Shown: piece after piece, positions 24,721 to 33,737 of the stretch | How the letters are laid out: the number at the start of each line of letters is the position of its first letter | Numbering within the stretch: position 1 is the stretch's first letter | Assembly (NCBI GenBank): GCA_035530275.1 | Contig: DATKVC010000017.1 | Location: 185,839-249,838 of the forward strand | Direction of reading: 5' to 3' | DNA length: 64,000 nt | Source of the DNA: CAIJMU01 sp035530275 | GTDB taxonomy: Bacteria > Spirochaetota > Spirochaetia > Treponematales > Rectinemataceae | Notes under the pieces: generated by a model | Told to the model about the DNA's origin: nothing | The model's input: only the letters and a program-made list of their open reading frames with translations | Database searches by the model: none | Translations under genes and position numbers: made by a program

Positions 24721-26591
24721 AGACCATCGTCGGCGACTCGAAGCGCTATCTCGACGTCGATCTCACTGCGAAGAGTTGGTCCGTCTTCACGCCTTCAGAA
24801 GCGGATCTTCGCGACTACATAGGCGGCAAGGGCCTCGGAGTCAAGATCTATTACGACAGGCTCGGAAGGCGCTTGGAGCGTATAGACCCCCTCGGCGCCG
24901 AGAATCTCCTCATTTTCCTGGCCGGTCCCTTTCTCGCGACGGGCGCTCCCTGTTCGGCCCGCTTCGCGGCGGTGACCAAGTCGCCTCTCACCGGCATCAT
25001 GGCGAGCTCCTCCTGCGGCGGCCCCTTCGGCATGGCCCTTCGCACGGCGGGCTGGGACGGGCTCATTCTGAGCGGAGTCTCCGAGGCGCCGACGCTGCTG
25101 CGCATCGACGAGGATGGCGCGAGCTTCGAGGATGCCGCGGAACTCTGGGGGCTCGGAACCGAGGCCGCGCGCGGTCGGATCGTCGATAACCCGCGGCAGG
25201 GCGAGCTCCTCATCGGACAAGCCGGGGAGAATCTCGTGAGCTTTGCGAACATCCGATCCGGTCATCGCTTCCTCGGTCGCGCCGGACTCGGAGCCGTGAT
25301 GGGCTCGAAGAAACTCAAGGCTGTCGTGGCCACGGGCGGGGCCTATCGAGTCGAGCCCGCGGAGCCCGAGCGATTCAAGGCCGCGAGCGCGAGGATGCGG
25401 AGGCATGTGCTTCGCAACGATTTCTCGAAGACCTATCGGGCCTATGGCACGGCCTCCACGGTCCGCTTGGGGATAAAAGCCGGATTCCTTCCAGTCATGA
25501 ATTTTCGCGAAAGAACGGACCCTCGCTTCGAGGCCCTGTCGGGGGAGGCGATGGCCGAGCGTTATGCCACGCGGCATTCGACCTGCGCTCCTTGCACGGT
25601 GCTGTGCGGCCACAAGGGCAGCTATCCCGACGGTGTCACGCGCCACATACCCGAATACGAGACGATCGGCAGCTGGGGCGGCAACATCGGCAATTGGGAT
25701 CCCGATCTCGTCGGCGTATGGAACCAGCAGCTGAACGACCTGGGCATGGACACTATTTCGGCGGGCGTAACCTTTTCCTGGGCGATGGAGGCCGCGGAAA
25801 AGGGGCTTCGGCGGAGCGCTCTCGCTTTCGGCAAGACGGACAACATCGCCGAACTCATACTAGATACCGCTTACAGACGGGGAGAGGGAGCCGAGCTCGC
25901 CTTGGGCACGAGGCGTCTTTCCGAAAAGTACGGCGGCAAGAGCTTCGCCATCCAGGTGAAGGGGCTCGAACTCGCGAGCTACGACCCTCGGGCAGGTTGG
26001 GGCCAGGGGCTCAATTACGCCGTCGCGAATCGGGGGGGCTGCCACCTCAACGCCTACCCGATCGGCCTCGAAGCCATTTACAATTACCTCAATCCCTACT
26101 CGAAGAGGGCCAAGGCTGCCTGGGTGGCCTTCATGGAGGACCTCTTCGACGCCTTCAACTCCACGCACACCTGTATGTTCACCGTCTACGGCACACTCCT
26201 CGAGACCTTCATGCCCAAACGCACGCCGAAGCCCCTTCTCAAGCTGACGATGACCTGGCTCCCCGGCATCGCCCAGGCCCTCCTCGACTGGTCAGCGGTC
26301 TCGGAGCAGATCGCGGCGATCACCGGAAGGAAGCTCTCCCAGCGCGACTTCCTCGTCGCGGGACGGAGGGCCCATGTGCTCGAGCGCTATATGAACACGA
26401 GGATGGGCGTGAGCCGTGTCGACGACGTTCTCCCCGCCCGCTTCCTCGAGGAGGCCGAGACCAGGCACCCGGTGAGGAGCGTGGTCGATCTCGAACCAAT
26501 GCTTAAGGAATATTATCGCAGGAAGGGCTACGACGAGAGGGGACTTCCCACTGGGGAGACCCTCGCAAAACTCGGCATCGAAACGGAGTGA
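24717..26591 (+). CDS. Aldehyde:ferredoxin oxidoreductase (tungstopterin family)
   Basis: 624 aa, the usual AOR length. The N-terminal pterin-binding domain has DYIGGKGLGVKI, APCSARFAAVTKSPLTG and SSCGGPFG; the cluster ligands are Cys290, Cys293 and Cys297 (CAPCTVLC) with a later Cys486. The family oxidises aldehydes to acids with ferredoxin as acceptor, using a bis-pterin tungsten cofactor. The start is GTG at 24717, overlapping the polyferredoxin stop. The threonine aldolase that follows would produce acetaldehyde, a natural substrate; that link is inference. Confidence 0.93.
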   Translation: MKTIVGDSKRYLDVDLTAKSWSVFTPSEADLRDYIGGKGLGVKIYYDRLGRRLERIDPLGAENLLIFLAGPFLATGAPCSARFAAVTKSPLTGIMASSSCGGPFGMALRTAGWDGLILSGVSEAPTLLRIDEDGASFEDAAELWGLGTEAARGRIVDNPRQGELLIGQAGENLVSFANIRSGHRFLGRAGLGAVMGSKKLKAVVATGGAYRVEPAEPERFKAASARMRRHVLRNDFSKTYRAYGTASTVRLGIKAGFLPVMNFRERTDPRFEALSGEAMAERYATRHSTCAPCTVLCGHKGSYPDGVTRHIPEYETIGSWGGNIGNWDPDLVGVWNQQLNDLGMDTISAGVTFSWAMEAAEKGLRRSALAFGKTDNIAELILDTAYRRGEGAELALGTRRLSEKYGGKSFAIQVKGLELASYDPRAGWGQGLNYAVANRGGCHLNAYPIGLEAIYNYLNPYSKRAKAAWVAFMEDLFDAFNSTHTCMFTVYGTLLETFMPKRTPKPLLKLTMTWLPGIAQALLDWSAVSEQIAAITGRKLSQRDFLVAGRRAHVLERYMNTRMGVSRVDDVLPARFLEEAETRHPVRSVVDLEPMLKEYYRRKGYDERGLPTGETLAKLGIETE

Positions 26592-26596
26592 AACGC

Positions 26597-27640
26597 ATGA
26601 ATAAGGGCAACGAAGGCGCCGGGCGATGGTTCGCCAGCGACAACAACGCGAGCATCCATCCGGCAATTCTCAAGGCGATCGAGAGGGCAAACCGCGGCCA
26701 CGCCATCGGCTACGGCGAGGACCCGATCACCGAAAGGACGATGGGCCTTTTCAAGGAGACCTTCGGCCGCGACAGCGAAACCTATCTCGTGTGGAACGGG
26801 ACGGGAGCGAACGTGATGGGGATTTCCGCGGCCCTCAGACCCTGGGAGGGGATCGTCTGCGTCGAGCACGCCCACATATCGGGCGACGAGGCGGGAGCGC
26901 CGGAACGGATCGCGGGGGTCAAGCTCTTCACCGTCCATGCCGACGATGCCAAGCTCACGCCCGAATCGATTAGCCAAAGGGTGGCCGATCTGGGCTGGGT
27001 CCATTCGAACCTTCCGCGCATGGTCTCGATCTCCCAGCCCACCGAATTCGGCACCGTCTATTCGCTCGACGAACTGGCCGCCCTCGGGGCCCTCTGCCGC
27101 GAAAAGGGCTATCTTCTCCACGTCGACGGCGCTCGGCTTTCCAACGCCGCGGTGAGTCTCGGTGCGAGTTTAAAGGAAGCTGCCGGCCCCGCCGACCTGC
27201 TTTCCTTCGGCGGCACGAAGAACGGCCTCATGTGCGGCGAGGCGCTCGTCTTCCTCAACCCCTCGCTTTCGAAGGGGGCCGGCAATCTCCGCAAGAGCGT
27301 TCTCCAACTCGCGAGCAAGATGCGATTTATCTCGGCCCAGTACGAAGCCTATCTCGGCGAGGGCCTTTGGAAAGAGAACGCCACGAAGTCGAACCGACTC
27401 GCGAAGCGGCTCGAAGCCGCAGTCCGCGGCCTCGGCATCGTCCCCGCCCTCCCGGTGCAGGCGAACGGCGTTTTCGCCGCGATCCCGAGAAAGCTGCGCG
27501 AGGCCCTCCTCGAGAAGTGGTTCTTCTATCCCTTCGACGAATCGCGCAATATCGTCCGGTGGATGTGCTCCTGGGACAACGAAGACGCCGATATCGACAC
27601 CTTTGCCGGAGACCTGGCCAGACTCTCCGGCCTTCGCTGA
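26597..27640 (+). CDS. Low-specificity L-threonine aldolase
   Basis: 347 aa. Fold-type I PLP enzyme of the beta-eliminating lyase/threonine aldolase family: SDNNASIHP start, NGTGANVMG, HVDGARLSNA (PLP-ring aspartate) and a probable Schiff-base Lys208 in FGGTKNGLMCGEA. Expected reaction: L-threonine (or allo-threonine) to glycine and acetaldehyde. The ATG at 26597 is preferred, with GGAG 8 nt upstream; a GTG at 26588 overlapping the AOR stop is an alternative. It closes the fdx-AOR group and is followed by a hairpin and the glycine cleavage genes. Confidence 0.88.
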   Translation: MNKGNEGAGRWFASDNNASIHPAILKAIERANRGHAIGYGEDPITERTMGLFKETFGRDSETYLVWNGTGANVMGISAALRPWEGIVCVEHAHISGDEAGAPERIAGVKLFTVHADDAKLTPESISQRVADLGWVHSNLPRMVSISQPTEFGTVYSLDELAALGALCREKGYLLHVDGARLSNAAVSLGASLKEAAGPADLLSFGGTKNGLMCGEALVFLNPSLSKGAGNLRKSVLQLASKMRFISAQYEAYLGEGLWKENATKSNRLAKRLEAAVRGLGIVPALPVQANGVFAAIPRKLREALLEKWFFYPFDESRNIVRWMCSWDNEDADIDTFAGDLARLSGLR

Positions 27641-27662
27641 GAGAATTCTTCACCTTGCGATT

Positions 27663-27693
27663 TTGACCGGCGAAACCTTGTTTCGCCGGTCAA
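27663..27693 (+). terminator. Hairpin between threonine aldolase and gcvT
   Basis: TTGACCGGCGAAA (27663-27675) and TTTCGCCGGTCAA (27681-27693) form a perfect 13-bp stem with a 5-nt loop. The following GTCTTCCTTG is a poor U tract, so read-through into gcvT is possible. Confidence 0.6.
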
Positions 27694-27769
27694 GTCTTCC
27701 TTGCGGAATTTGGCTTTTTCTGATAGAGTCTCGGATAATTCGCAGCCATTTCGTCTATGGAGGCACATC

Positions 27770-28894
27770 CTGAAATCCACGATATTGCACGATTGGCATA
27801 TCGCCGCGGGGGCCAAAATGGCGCCCTTCGCGGGTTACGACATGCCCATCTCCTATCCGACCGGCGCGGTGGAGGAACACAACATCTGCAGGCGTTCCGT
27901 CGGCCTCTTCGACATCGACCACATGGGGCAGCTCATCGTGTCCGGCCCCGATGCCGACGCCTTCGTCTCCCATACCGTCAGCGGCGCCGTCCTCGACATG
28001 AAGGATTGGGATGCGCGCTATTCCCTCCTTCTCGACGAGCAGGGTCTCGTGCGCGACGACCTCTTCGTCTATCGCCTCCCCTCCGTCGCGGCCGGAGAGG
28101 GCCGCTGGTGGATCGTCGTGAACGCCTCCAATCTCGAGGCCGATTTCGCCTGGTTCAAGGCCCGAGCGGGCGAATGGAAGGGCAAGGTCAAGGTCGAGGA
28201 TGTTTCCGCCGAGACCTACATGATCGCCGTCCAGGGGCCCCGTGCGATCGAGCTTCTCGACCTCATGGCCGACCGCGAGGTGTCCGCCTTCCCCCGATTC
28301 ACCTCAGGCGAGATCGTCATAGAAGGTACGAAGGTTCTCTTCGGCCGCACGGGCTACACGGGCGAGGACGGGGGCGAGCTCTTCTTCCCCGCGGAGAAGG
28401 CCGTAGCCGTATGGGAGGCCTTCATCAAGGCCGGCGAAAAGCACGGCATCGAGACGAAGGCGATCGGCCTCGCGGCCCGCGACTCCCTTCGCTTCGAGGC
28501 CGGCATGCCCCTCCACGGCCACGAGATCAGCCCCGCGATCAACGCCCTCGAGGCCGGATTCAAGTGGGCCTGCGACTTTTCCAAACCCGATTTCATCGGC
28601 AAGAAGGCCCTCGAGGCCATCGCGGCGGCCGGCCTTCCGCGCAAGCTCGTCGGCATTGAGATAACGGGCGGCGTTCCCCGCGAAGGTTACGAGGTCCTCT
28701 CGCCCACGGGCGCGAAGATCGGCGTCTGCGTCGCCGGAATGTTCTGCCCCACGACGAAGAAGTACGCCGCCAACGCCTTCGTGACGCCCGAGTTCGCCAA
28801 GGTCGGCACCGAGGTCGCCGTGATGGCACACGGCAAGCCCAAGGCCGGCCTGGTCGTCAAGCGTCCGCTCTACCTGCCCGCTTACAGGAGATGA
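27770..28894 (+). CDS. gcvT: Glycine cleavage system T protein (aminomethyltransferase)
   Basis: 374 aa from the proposed start. Family features: LHDWHIAAGAKMAPFAGYDMPI, FDIDHMGQ, VQGPRAI, GRTGYTGEDGGELF and LAARDSLRFEAGMPL. It moves the aminomethyl carbon from lipoyl-H protein to tetrahydrofolate. No ATG or GTG is available at the N-terminus: the conserved start aligns with CTG 27770, which has a perfect GGAGG 6 nt upstream (27759-27763). The next in-frame ATG (27818) would cut conserved residues and has no such site. The frame is open from TTG 27701. First gene of the gcv cluster. Confidence 0.93.
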   Translation: MKSTILHDWHIAAGAKMAPFAGYDMPISYPTGAVEEHNICRRSVGLFDIDHMGQLIVSGPDADAFVSHTVSGAVLDMKDWDARYSLLLDEQGLVRDDLFVYRLPSVAAGEGRWWIVVNASNLEADFAWFKARAGEWKGKVKVEDVSAETYMIAVQGPRAIELLDLMADREVSAFPRFTSGEIVIEGTKVLFGRTGYTGEDGGELFFPAEKAVAVWEAFIKAGEKHGIETKAIGLAARDSLRFEAGMPLHGHEISPAINALEAGFKWACDFSKPDFIGKKALEAIAAAGLPRKLVGIEITGGVPREGYEVLSPTGAKIGVCVAGMFCPTTKKYAANAFVTPEFAKVGTEVAVMAHGKPKAGLVVKRPLYLPAYRR

Positions 28895-28900
28895 TCGCGA

Positions 28901-28925
28901 GCCCGCCCGAGCCGGCGGGCCTTTT
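28901..28925 (+). terminator. Weak hairpin between gcvT and gcvH
   Basis: GCCCGCC (28901-28907) pairs with GGCGGGC (28914-28920) and is followed by CTTTT. It may attenuate or protect the gcvT message rather than end the operon. Confidence 0.4.
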
Positions 28926-28981
28926 CCCGCGGCGCCCCGCTGGAGGCGCCCCTACATACTATCAGTTATGAGGAGTCTCAC

Positions 28982-29365
28982 ATGAAACTCGATTCCGCCG
29001 CCCGCTACCGCAGTTCCCACGAGTTCGCCCGCAAGGAAGGCAACCTCTACGTCGTCGGAATTTCCGACCACGCCCAGGCCGCGCTCGGCGACATCGTCTA
29101 TGTCGAGCTGCCCGAAGTGGGCAAGACCTTCGCCCAGGGAGACGCCTTCGGCGTCATCGAGTCGGTGAAGGCCGCGAGCGACCTCTACATGCCCATGGGC
29201 GGCAAGGTCGCCGCCGTCAACGAAGGCCTCGGCGGGGACCCCGCCCTCGTCAACCGCGACTGCTACGGTGAGGGCTGGCTGGTCAAGATCGAGGCCGCCT
29301 CCGCCGCCGAGTTCAACGGGCTGATGGACGCCGCCACCTACGAGAAGGAAGCGGATAAGGAGTAG
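28982..29365 (+). CDS. gcvH: Glycine cleavage system H protein
   Basis: 127 aa, the normal size. The lipoyl domain carries the modified lysine at residue 63 in GVIESVKAASDLYMP, with ALGDIVYVELPEVG before and GEGWLVKI after. It shuttles the aminomethyl group between P, T and L proteins. GAGGAGT lies 5 nt before the ATG. It follows gcvT by 87 nt and precedes gcvPA by 3 nt. Confidence 0.97.
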   Translation: MKLDSAARYRSSHEFARKEGNLYVVGISDHAQAALGDIVYVELPEVGKTFAQGDAFGVIESVKAASDLYMPMGGKVAAVNEGLGGDPALVNRDCYGEGWLVKIEAASAAEFNGLMDAATYEKEADKE

Positions 29366-29368
29366 GGT

Positions 29369-30706
29369 ATGCCTTTTATTGCCAATTCCGACGCCGACCG
29401 AAAGGCGATGCTCGCCGCAGTCGGCGTCTCCTCGATCGAGGAACTCTTTACCGACATACCCTCCGCGAAGCGATTCCCGAAGCTCGCCTTGCCCGAGGGC
29501 ATTTCCGAACTCGAGGTGACGAGGGAGATCGAGGCCATGGCCGCGAACAATCTCAACGCCTCCTCCTGCGCCTGGTTCCTCGGGGCGGGAGCCTACAACC
29601 ATTTCATTCCGGCCGCGGTGGGAGCCATCTCCTCGCGGGGCGAATTCCTCACCGCCTACACGCCCTACCAGCCCGAGGTTTCGCAGGGCACCCTCCAGGC
29701 CATCTTCGAGTACCAGTCGATGGCCGCCGAGCTCCTGGGCATGGAGGTGGTCAACGCCTCCCACTATGACGGCGCCACGGCTTTGGCCGAGGCTGTCCTC
29801 ATGGCCTGGAACCACGGCGGCTCGCGGAAGAAGGTTTTCCTTCCGACGGCCCTCCATCCTGAATATCGGGACGTCATCCGCACCTACTTCGCCGCCTTCG
29901 ACGTCCAATTCGTCGAATACGCCGGCGAACCCTCCTCGGCGGCCGTCGACGAGACGACCTCCTGCGTCGTCTGCGCCTATCCCGATTTCGAGGGCCGCGT
30001 CCGCGACCTCAAGGCGGGCGCCGAAAAGGCCCACGCGGCGGGAGCCCTTTTCATCGTCCATGCCGACCCGATCATGTGCGCCATCCTCAAGAGCCCCGGC
30101 GAACTCGGCGCCGACATCGTGACGGCCGAGGGCCAGGCCCTCGGCAACGCGATGAACTTCGGCGGTCCCTGGCTCGGCATGATGGGCGCCACCGCCAAGC
30201 TCATGCGCAAGATGCCGGGTCGCATCGTCGGACAGGCACAGGATCATGAAGGCCGCCGCGGCTTCGTCCTCACCCTCACGGCGCGCGAGCAGCACATACG
30301 TCGCGAGAAGGCCGTCTCGAACATCTGCTCGAACCAGGGCCTCGTGATGCTCCAGGCCTGCGTCTACATGGCGCTCATGGGGAAGAACGGCATGCGTCAG
30401 GTCGCCGAGCTCTGCTGGAACAAGGCCCACTACGCCGCCTCGGAAATCGCGAAGCTCCCCGGCTTCAAGGTCCCCGTCCTCGACAAGGCGGCCGCGGGCG
30501 CCTTCTTCAAGGAATTCGTCGTAACTACGCCGATTCCCGCCGCCGCCATCGTCGACAAGCTCTCTCGCGCCTCGGTCGTTCCCGGCCTCGCCTTGTCGAA
30601 GTACGATCCGAAGCGGACGCACGAACTCCTCGTGTGCGTGACGGAGATGAACACGAAGGCCCAGATCGACCTCCTCGCGACGTCGTTGAAGGAGGCCGCG
30701 AAATGA
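29369..30706 (+). CDS. gcvPA: Glycine dehydrogenase (decarboxylating) subunit 1
   Basis: 445 aa. The N-terminal half of the split P protein: MPFIANSDADRKAMLAAVG, SSCAWFLGAGAYNHFIP, AYTPYQPEVSQGTLQAIFE and REQHIRREKAVSNICSNQ are family blocks. With subunit 2 it decarboxylates glycine and loads the aminomethyl group onto H protein. Its stop overlaps the gcvPB ATG by ATGA. Confidence 0.96.
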   Translation: MPFIANSDADRKAMLAAVGVSSIEELFTDIPSAKRFPKLALPEGISELEVTREIEAMAANNLNASSCAWFLGAGAYNHFIPAAVGAISSRGEFLTAYTPYQPEVSQGTLQAIFEYQSMAAELLGMEVVNASHYDGATALAEAVLMAWNHGGSRKKVFLPTALHPEYRDVIRTYFAAFDVQFVEYAGEPSSAAVDETTSCVVCAYPDFEGRVRDLKAGAEKAHAAGALFIVHADPIMCAILKSPGELGADIVTAEGQALGNAMNFGGPWLGMMGATAKLMRKMPGRIVGQAQDHEGRRGFVLTLTAREQHIRREKAVSNICSNQGLVMLQACVYMALMGKNGMRQVAELCWNKAHYAASEIAKLPGFKVPVLDKAAAGAFFKEFVVTTPIPAAAIVDKLSRASVVPGLALSKYDPKRTHELLVCVTEMNTKAQIDLLATSLKEAAK

Positions 30707-32148
30707 ACCTCATGCCCGAAAAACTGATCTACGAGTTGTCAGCTCCCGGACGCATCGGCGCCTCGCTGCCGGACAATGACGTCCCCGCGACCCCCGTTCC
30801 GGCGAATCTCTCCCGGGATTCCCTCAAGCTGCCGGAGGTCGACGAACTCTCCGTGATCCGGCACTTCACGCGCCTGTCGCAGAAGAACTTCTCCATCGAC
30901 AGCCACTTCTATCCCCTCGGCTCCTGCACGATGAAGTACAACCCGAAGGTCAACGAGCAGCTGGCCGGCCTCCGCGGCTGGCGCGACGCCCATCCACTCA
31001 TCGGCGACGAATTCAGCCAGGGCGCCCTCGAGCTCATCTACCGGTTGCAGGAGAGCCTCTGCGCGATCGGTGGCTTCGCCGCGAGCAGCCTCCAGCCCGC
31101 GGCCGGCGCCCACGGCGAGCTGTCGGGCGTCTTCGTGGTTCGCGCCTGGCATGTCTCGCGGGGCGACGCCAAACGCACGAAGATGCTCATCCCCGATTCG
31201 GCCCACGGCACCAATCCCGCCACCTGCACGATGGCCGGCTACACGACCCTGCCCGTCCCATCGGACGCCGAGGGCGGCGTCGACATGGCAGCCCTCAAGG
31301 CCGCCCTCGGCGGAGCCCAGCGCGAAGAGATCGCGGGAATCATGATCACGAATCCCAACACCCTCGGCCTCTTCGACCGGAACATCGAGGAAATCGCGCG
31401 CCTCGTCCACGAGGCCGGCGGCCTCGTCTACGGCGACGGCGCCAACATGAACGCAGTGACCGGCATCTTCAAGCCGGGCAACTCGGGCATCGACGTCATG
31501 CATTTCAATCTGCACAAGACCTTCTCGACGCCACACGGCGGCGGCGGTCCCGGCGCCGGCTTCGTCGGTGTGCGCAAGGATCTCGCCGATTTCCTCCCAG
31601 GACCCATCGCGGTCAAGAAGGGTTCCGGTTACGCACTGGCCATGCCGTCCAAATCGATCGGCAGGGTCAAGTCCTTTTACGGCAACTTCGGCGTCCTCGT
31701 GCGTGCCTTCGCCTACGTGCGCATGCTCGGCGCGACGGGCCTTCGCAGGCTTGCGGAGAACGCCGTGCTCAACGCCAACTATCTCAAGGTCAAGGTCGAG
31801 AAGAGCTACAAGGTCAAGTATCCGAGACGCTGCATGCACGAGTTCGTGGCCATGGGCGACATCGCGCCCGGCATCCATACCCTCGACATCGCGAAGCGCC
31901 TCATCGACTACGGCTTCCATCCGCCGACAATCTACTTCCCCCTCATCGTTCCCGAGGCCATCATGATCGAGCCGACGGAAACCGAGGACAAGGAGACCCT
32001 CGACGCCTTCGCCGAAGTCCTCGCGAAGATCGCCGACGAAGCCCGCACGAACCCCGACCTCCTCCACAACGCCCCCACCACCACCCCCGTCGGCCGGCTG
32101 GATGAAGTCGCCGCGGCGAGAAGCCCGGTGCTCTGCTTCAAGGGCTGA
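30703..32148 (+). CDS. gcvPB: Glycine dehydrogenase (decarboxylating) subunit 2
   Basis: 481 aa. PLP-bearing subunit of the split P protein: FYPLGSCTMKYNP, the PLP lysine at about residue 272 in MHFNLHKTFSTPHGGGGPG, and GDGANMNAV. It catalyses glycine decarboxylation with GcvPA. The ATG overlaps the gcvPA stop; the longer open frame from 30634 is a shadow. The last 36 nt of coding sequence plus the stop are duplicated 97 nt downstream (32209-32254). No lipoamide dehydrogenase gene is in the window. Confidence 0.96.
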   Translation: MNLMPEKLIYELSAPGRIGASLPDNDVPATPVPANLSRDSLKLPEVDELSVIRHFTRLSQKNFSIDSHFYPLGSCTMKYNPKVNEQLAGLRGWRDAHPLIGDEFSQGALELIYRLQESLCAIGGFAASSLQPAAGAHGELSGVFVVRAWHVSRGDAKRTKMLIPDSAHGTNPATCTMAGYTTLPVPSDAEGGVDMAALKAALGGAQREEIAGIMITNPNTLGLFDRNIEEIARLVHEAGGLVYGDGANMNAVTGIFKPGNSGIDVMHFNLHKTFSTPHGGGGPGAGFVGVRKDLADFLPGPIAVKKGSGYALAMPSKSIGRVKSFYGNFGVLVRAFAYVRMLGATGLRRLAENAVLNANYLKVKVEKSYKVKYPRRCMHEFVAMGDIAPGIHTLDIAKRLIDYGFHPPTIYFPLIVPEAIMIEPTETEDKETLDAFAEVLAKIADEARTNPDLLHNAPTTTPVGRLDEVAAARSPVLCFKG

Positions 32149-32157
32149 GCGCCGCGG
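32112..32157 (+). repeat. 46-bp direct repeat, copy 1 (gcvPB 3' end)
   Basis: Starts CGCGGCGAGAAGCCCGGTGC and ends GAGCGCCGCGG. It covers the last gcvPB codons and the stop, and is identical over 46 bp to 32209-32254. Confidence 0.95.
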
Positions 32158-32165
32158 CGACTATC

Positions 32166-32201
32166 GGGTCGCAAGGCAGCATAGGATAGGCCTTGCGACC
32201 C
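32166..32201. repeat. Perfect inverted repeat between the direct repeats
   Basis: GGGTCGCAAGGC (32166-32177) and GCCTTGCGACCC (32190-32201) are exact reverse complements around a 12-nt loop. There is no U tract. It fills most of the 51-nt gap between the two 46-bp repeats. Confidence 0.9.
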
Positions 32202-32208
32202 GCTTACA

Positions 32209-32254
32209 CGCGGCGAGAAGCCCGGTGCTCTGCTTCAAGGGCTGAGCGCCGCGG
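32209..32254 (+). repeat. 46-bp direct repeat, copy 2
   Basis: Exact copy of 32112-32157, here outside any gene. Together with the terminator at 32284-32314 it accounts for most of the 346-nt space between gcvPB and the gene at 32495; the rest (32315-32494) shows nothing recognisable. Confidence 0.95.
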
Positions 32255-32283
32255 AAGCCAAGGTATTCACGAGAAAGATGAAA

Positions 32284-32314
32284 GCGGCGCGCCATCCGGC
32301 GCGCCGCCGTTTTT
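32284..32314 (+). terminator. Terminator of the gcv operon
   Basis: GCGGCGCGCC (32284-32293) pairs with GGCGCGCCGC (32298-32307) around ATCC and is followed by CGTTTTT. Confidence 0.93.
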
Positions 32315-32494
32315 AAGCGACGCGCGAAATGGCCCGAACCGCTGGTTTGCCGCGATCGAGGAGTCAATCCCTTGGCTGTCATTGCGTTTTACTGTCTCGC
32401 TATTTAGGGCAGCGGGCGATACACTGATAACATGCGTTGATTCGTGGGCCGAATCGCCATTTTAGAGAGTTCGCCCGCCGCGGGGAGGATGAGG

Positions 32495-33649
32495 ATGTTC
32501 ATTCGTTCTTGTTTTCTGGGGCTCTGTCTCTTCGGCGCGACGAGTCTGCTTTCGGCCCAAACGACAGGTAATGGGCAGGGATCGCCCAAGGAAAGTCTCC
32601 CTGATGTAAATCTTTCCTCTGGCGGCGACGCTGTCTTGTATGCCCATCTCCTCGAAAGTCTCCTGGCGGGAGACTTCGCGAAGGCCGAAGCCGACCGACG
32701 GGCCCTCGAAGTTCGATGGCCGGGTTCTCCCTACACTGTGAAGGCCGTGACCATGATCGCGCGCTATGGGCCTCGTCGCGATACCTCCGGCATAGTCCCC
32801 TTTTACATTGGCAACCTCGGTACCGGAACCGCACTCTCAGCCATCATCCCCTCGAGTCTCATCGGAGTTCCGATAACCGATCAGGCGGTCAACGGCGTAC
32901 TTTATCTTGGCGGCGCGGCCGCCGGCTTGGGAACGGCCTGGCTCATGTCCCGCGAGGGAGATTTCTCTCTTGCCAAGGAGATCTGGATCGAAAGCCTCGC
33001 CGCGTCAGCCGCGGGAACATGGTTCTTCCTCTACGATGCATGGGTACCCTCGACCTTCGATCCTACAGCCCCCTACGACCCAGCCGCCGCGCTATCGATT
33101 CGAGACCGCGTCGAAATGCTCGGGCTCGCCGCAGCGCTCCTGGGCGGGCGCGCCGGCACCTGGGCGGCCCTCCGCGACGCACATCCCTCCCTCGGCCGCG
33201 CGGCCTTCGCCTCGCAGGCCTCGGCCTGGTCCCTCTTCTACTCCTTCGTCATCATGGGGGGCATCCTCGAAGTGCAGGACCCTAAGGTATTCTCAACTAC
33301 GATCGTCGGTGCGGCCGACGCGGGCCTCGCCCTCGGAGCCTTGGGTTGGGATAAATTGGGTTGGAGCGCCTATCGCTCGGGCCTCGTATCCGTAGGCGGG
33401 ATCGCGGGTTTCCTCTTCGCCGCCGGCGTCAACATGATCGCGAGCGGCATCTATCCCAATCTGGACGGACGGGTCGCGTCGGCGATGATGGCGACTGGAG
33501 CGCTTGGCGGTCAGGCCGTGGCGATCGGGCTTACGAGCGGCATGGAGCCAGAGGCTCCCGCCGCGGCCTCTTTCAACCTTCAGGCCTATCCCTCGCTCGT
33601 GTCGGGTTCTCCCGCCCTCGGCATACTGGCGACGCTTCGATACGAATAA
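32495..33649 (+). CDS. Secreted/membrane hypothetical protein
   Basis: 384 aa. Signal peptide MFIRSCFLGLCLFGATSLLSAQ, a short helical region with AGDFAKAEADRRALEVRWPG (like one TPR), then several Gly/Ala-rich moderately hydrophobic segments between about residues 105 and 350. I do not recognise the family; an envelope protein with membrane-inserted segments is the best description. ATG 32495 has GGAGG 6 nt upstream; ATG 32489 is too close to that site. It lies alone between the gcv terminator and the cytochrome b gene. Confidence 0.65.
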   Translation: MFIRSCFLGLCLFGATSLLSAQTTGNGQGSPKESLPDVNLSSGGDAVLYAHLLESLLAGDFAKAEADRRALEVRWPGSPYTVKAVTMIARYGPRRDTSGIVPFYIGNLGTGTALSAIIPSSLIGVPITDQAVNGVLYLGGAAAGLGTAWLMSREGDFSLAKEIWIESLAASAAGTWFFLYDAWVPSTFDPTAPYDPAAALSIRDRVEMLGLAAALLGGRAGTWAALRDAHPSLGRAAFASQASAWSLFYSFVIMGGILEVQDPKVFSTTIVGAADAGLALGALGWDKLGWSAYRSGLVSVGGIAGFLFAAGVNMIASGIYPNLDGRVASAMMATGALGGQAVAIGLTSGMEPEAPAAASFNLQAYPSLVSGSPALGILATLRYE

Positions 33650-33737
33650 TTGTTTCAATATCGAAATATGTTTCGTTTCATTTAGATAATAATAGTACTA
33701 AGCATGAGAAATTAATACTTGATAATACACTCGACCG

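Noticed and set aside
27641..27769. Glycine riboswitch in front of gcvT
   Set aside because: The 129-nt region holds one perfect hairpin and a ribosome site but no tandem aptamer-like structure, and it is too short for the usual tandem glycine riboswitch.
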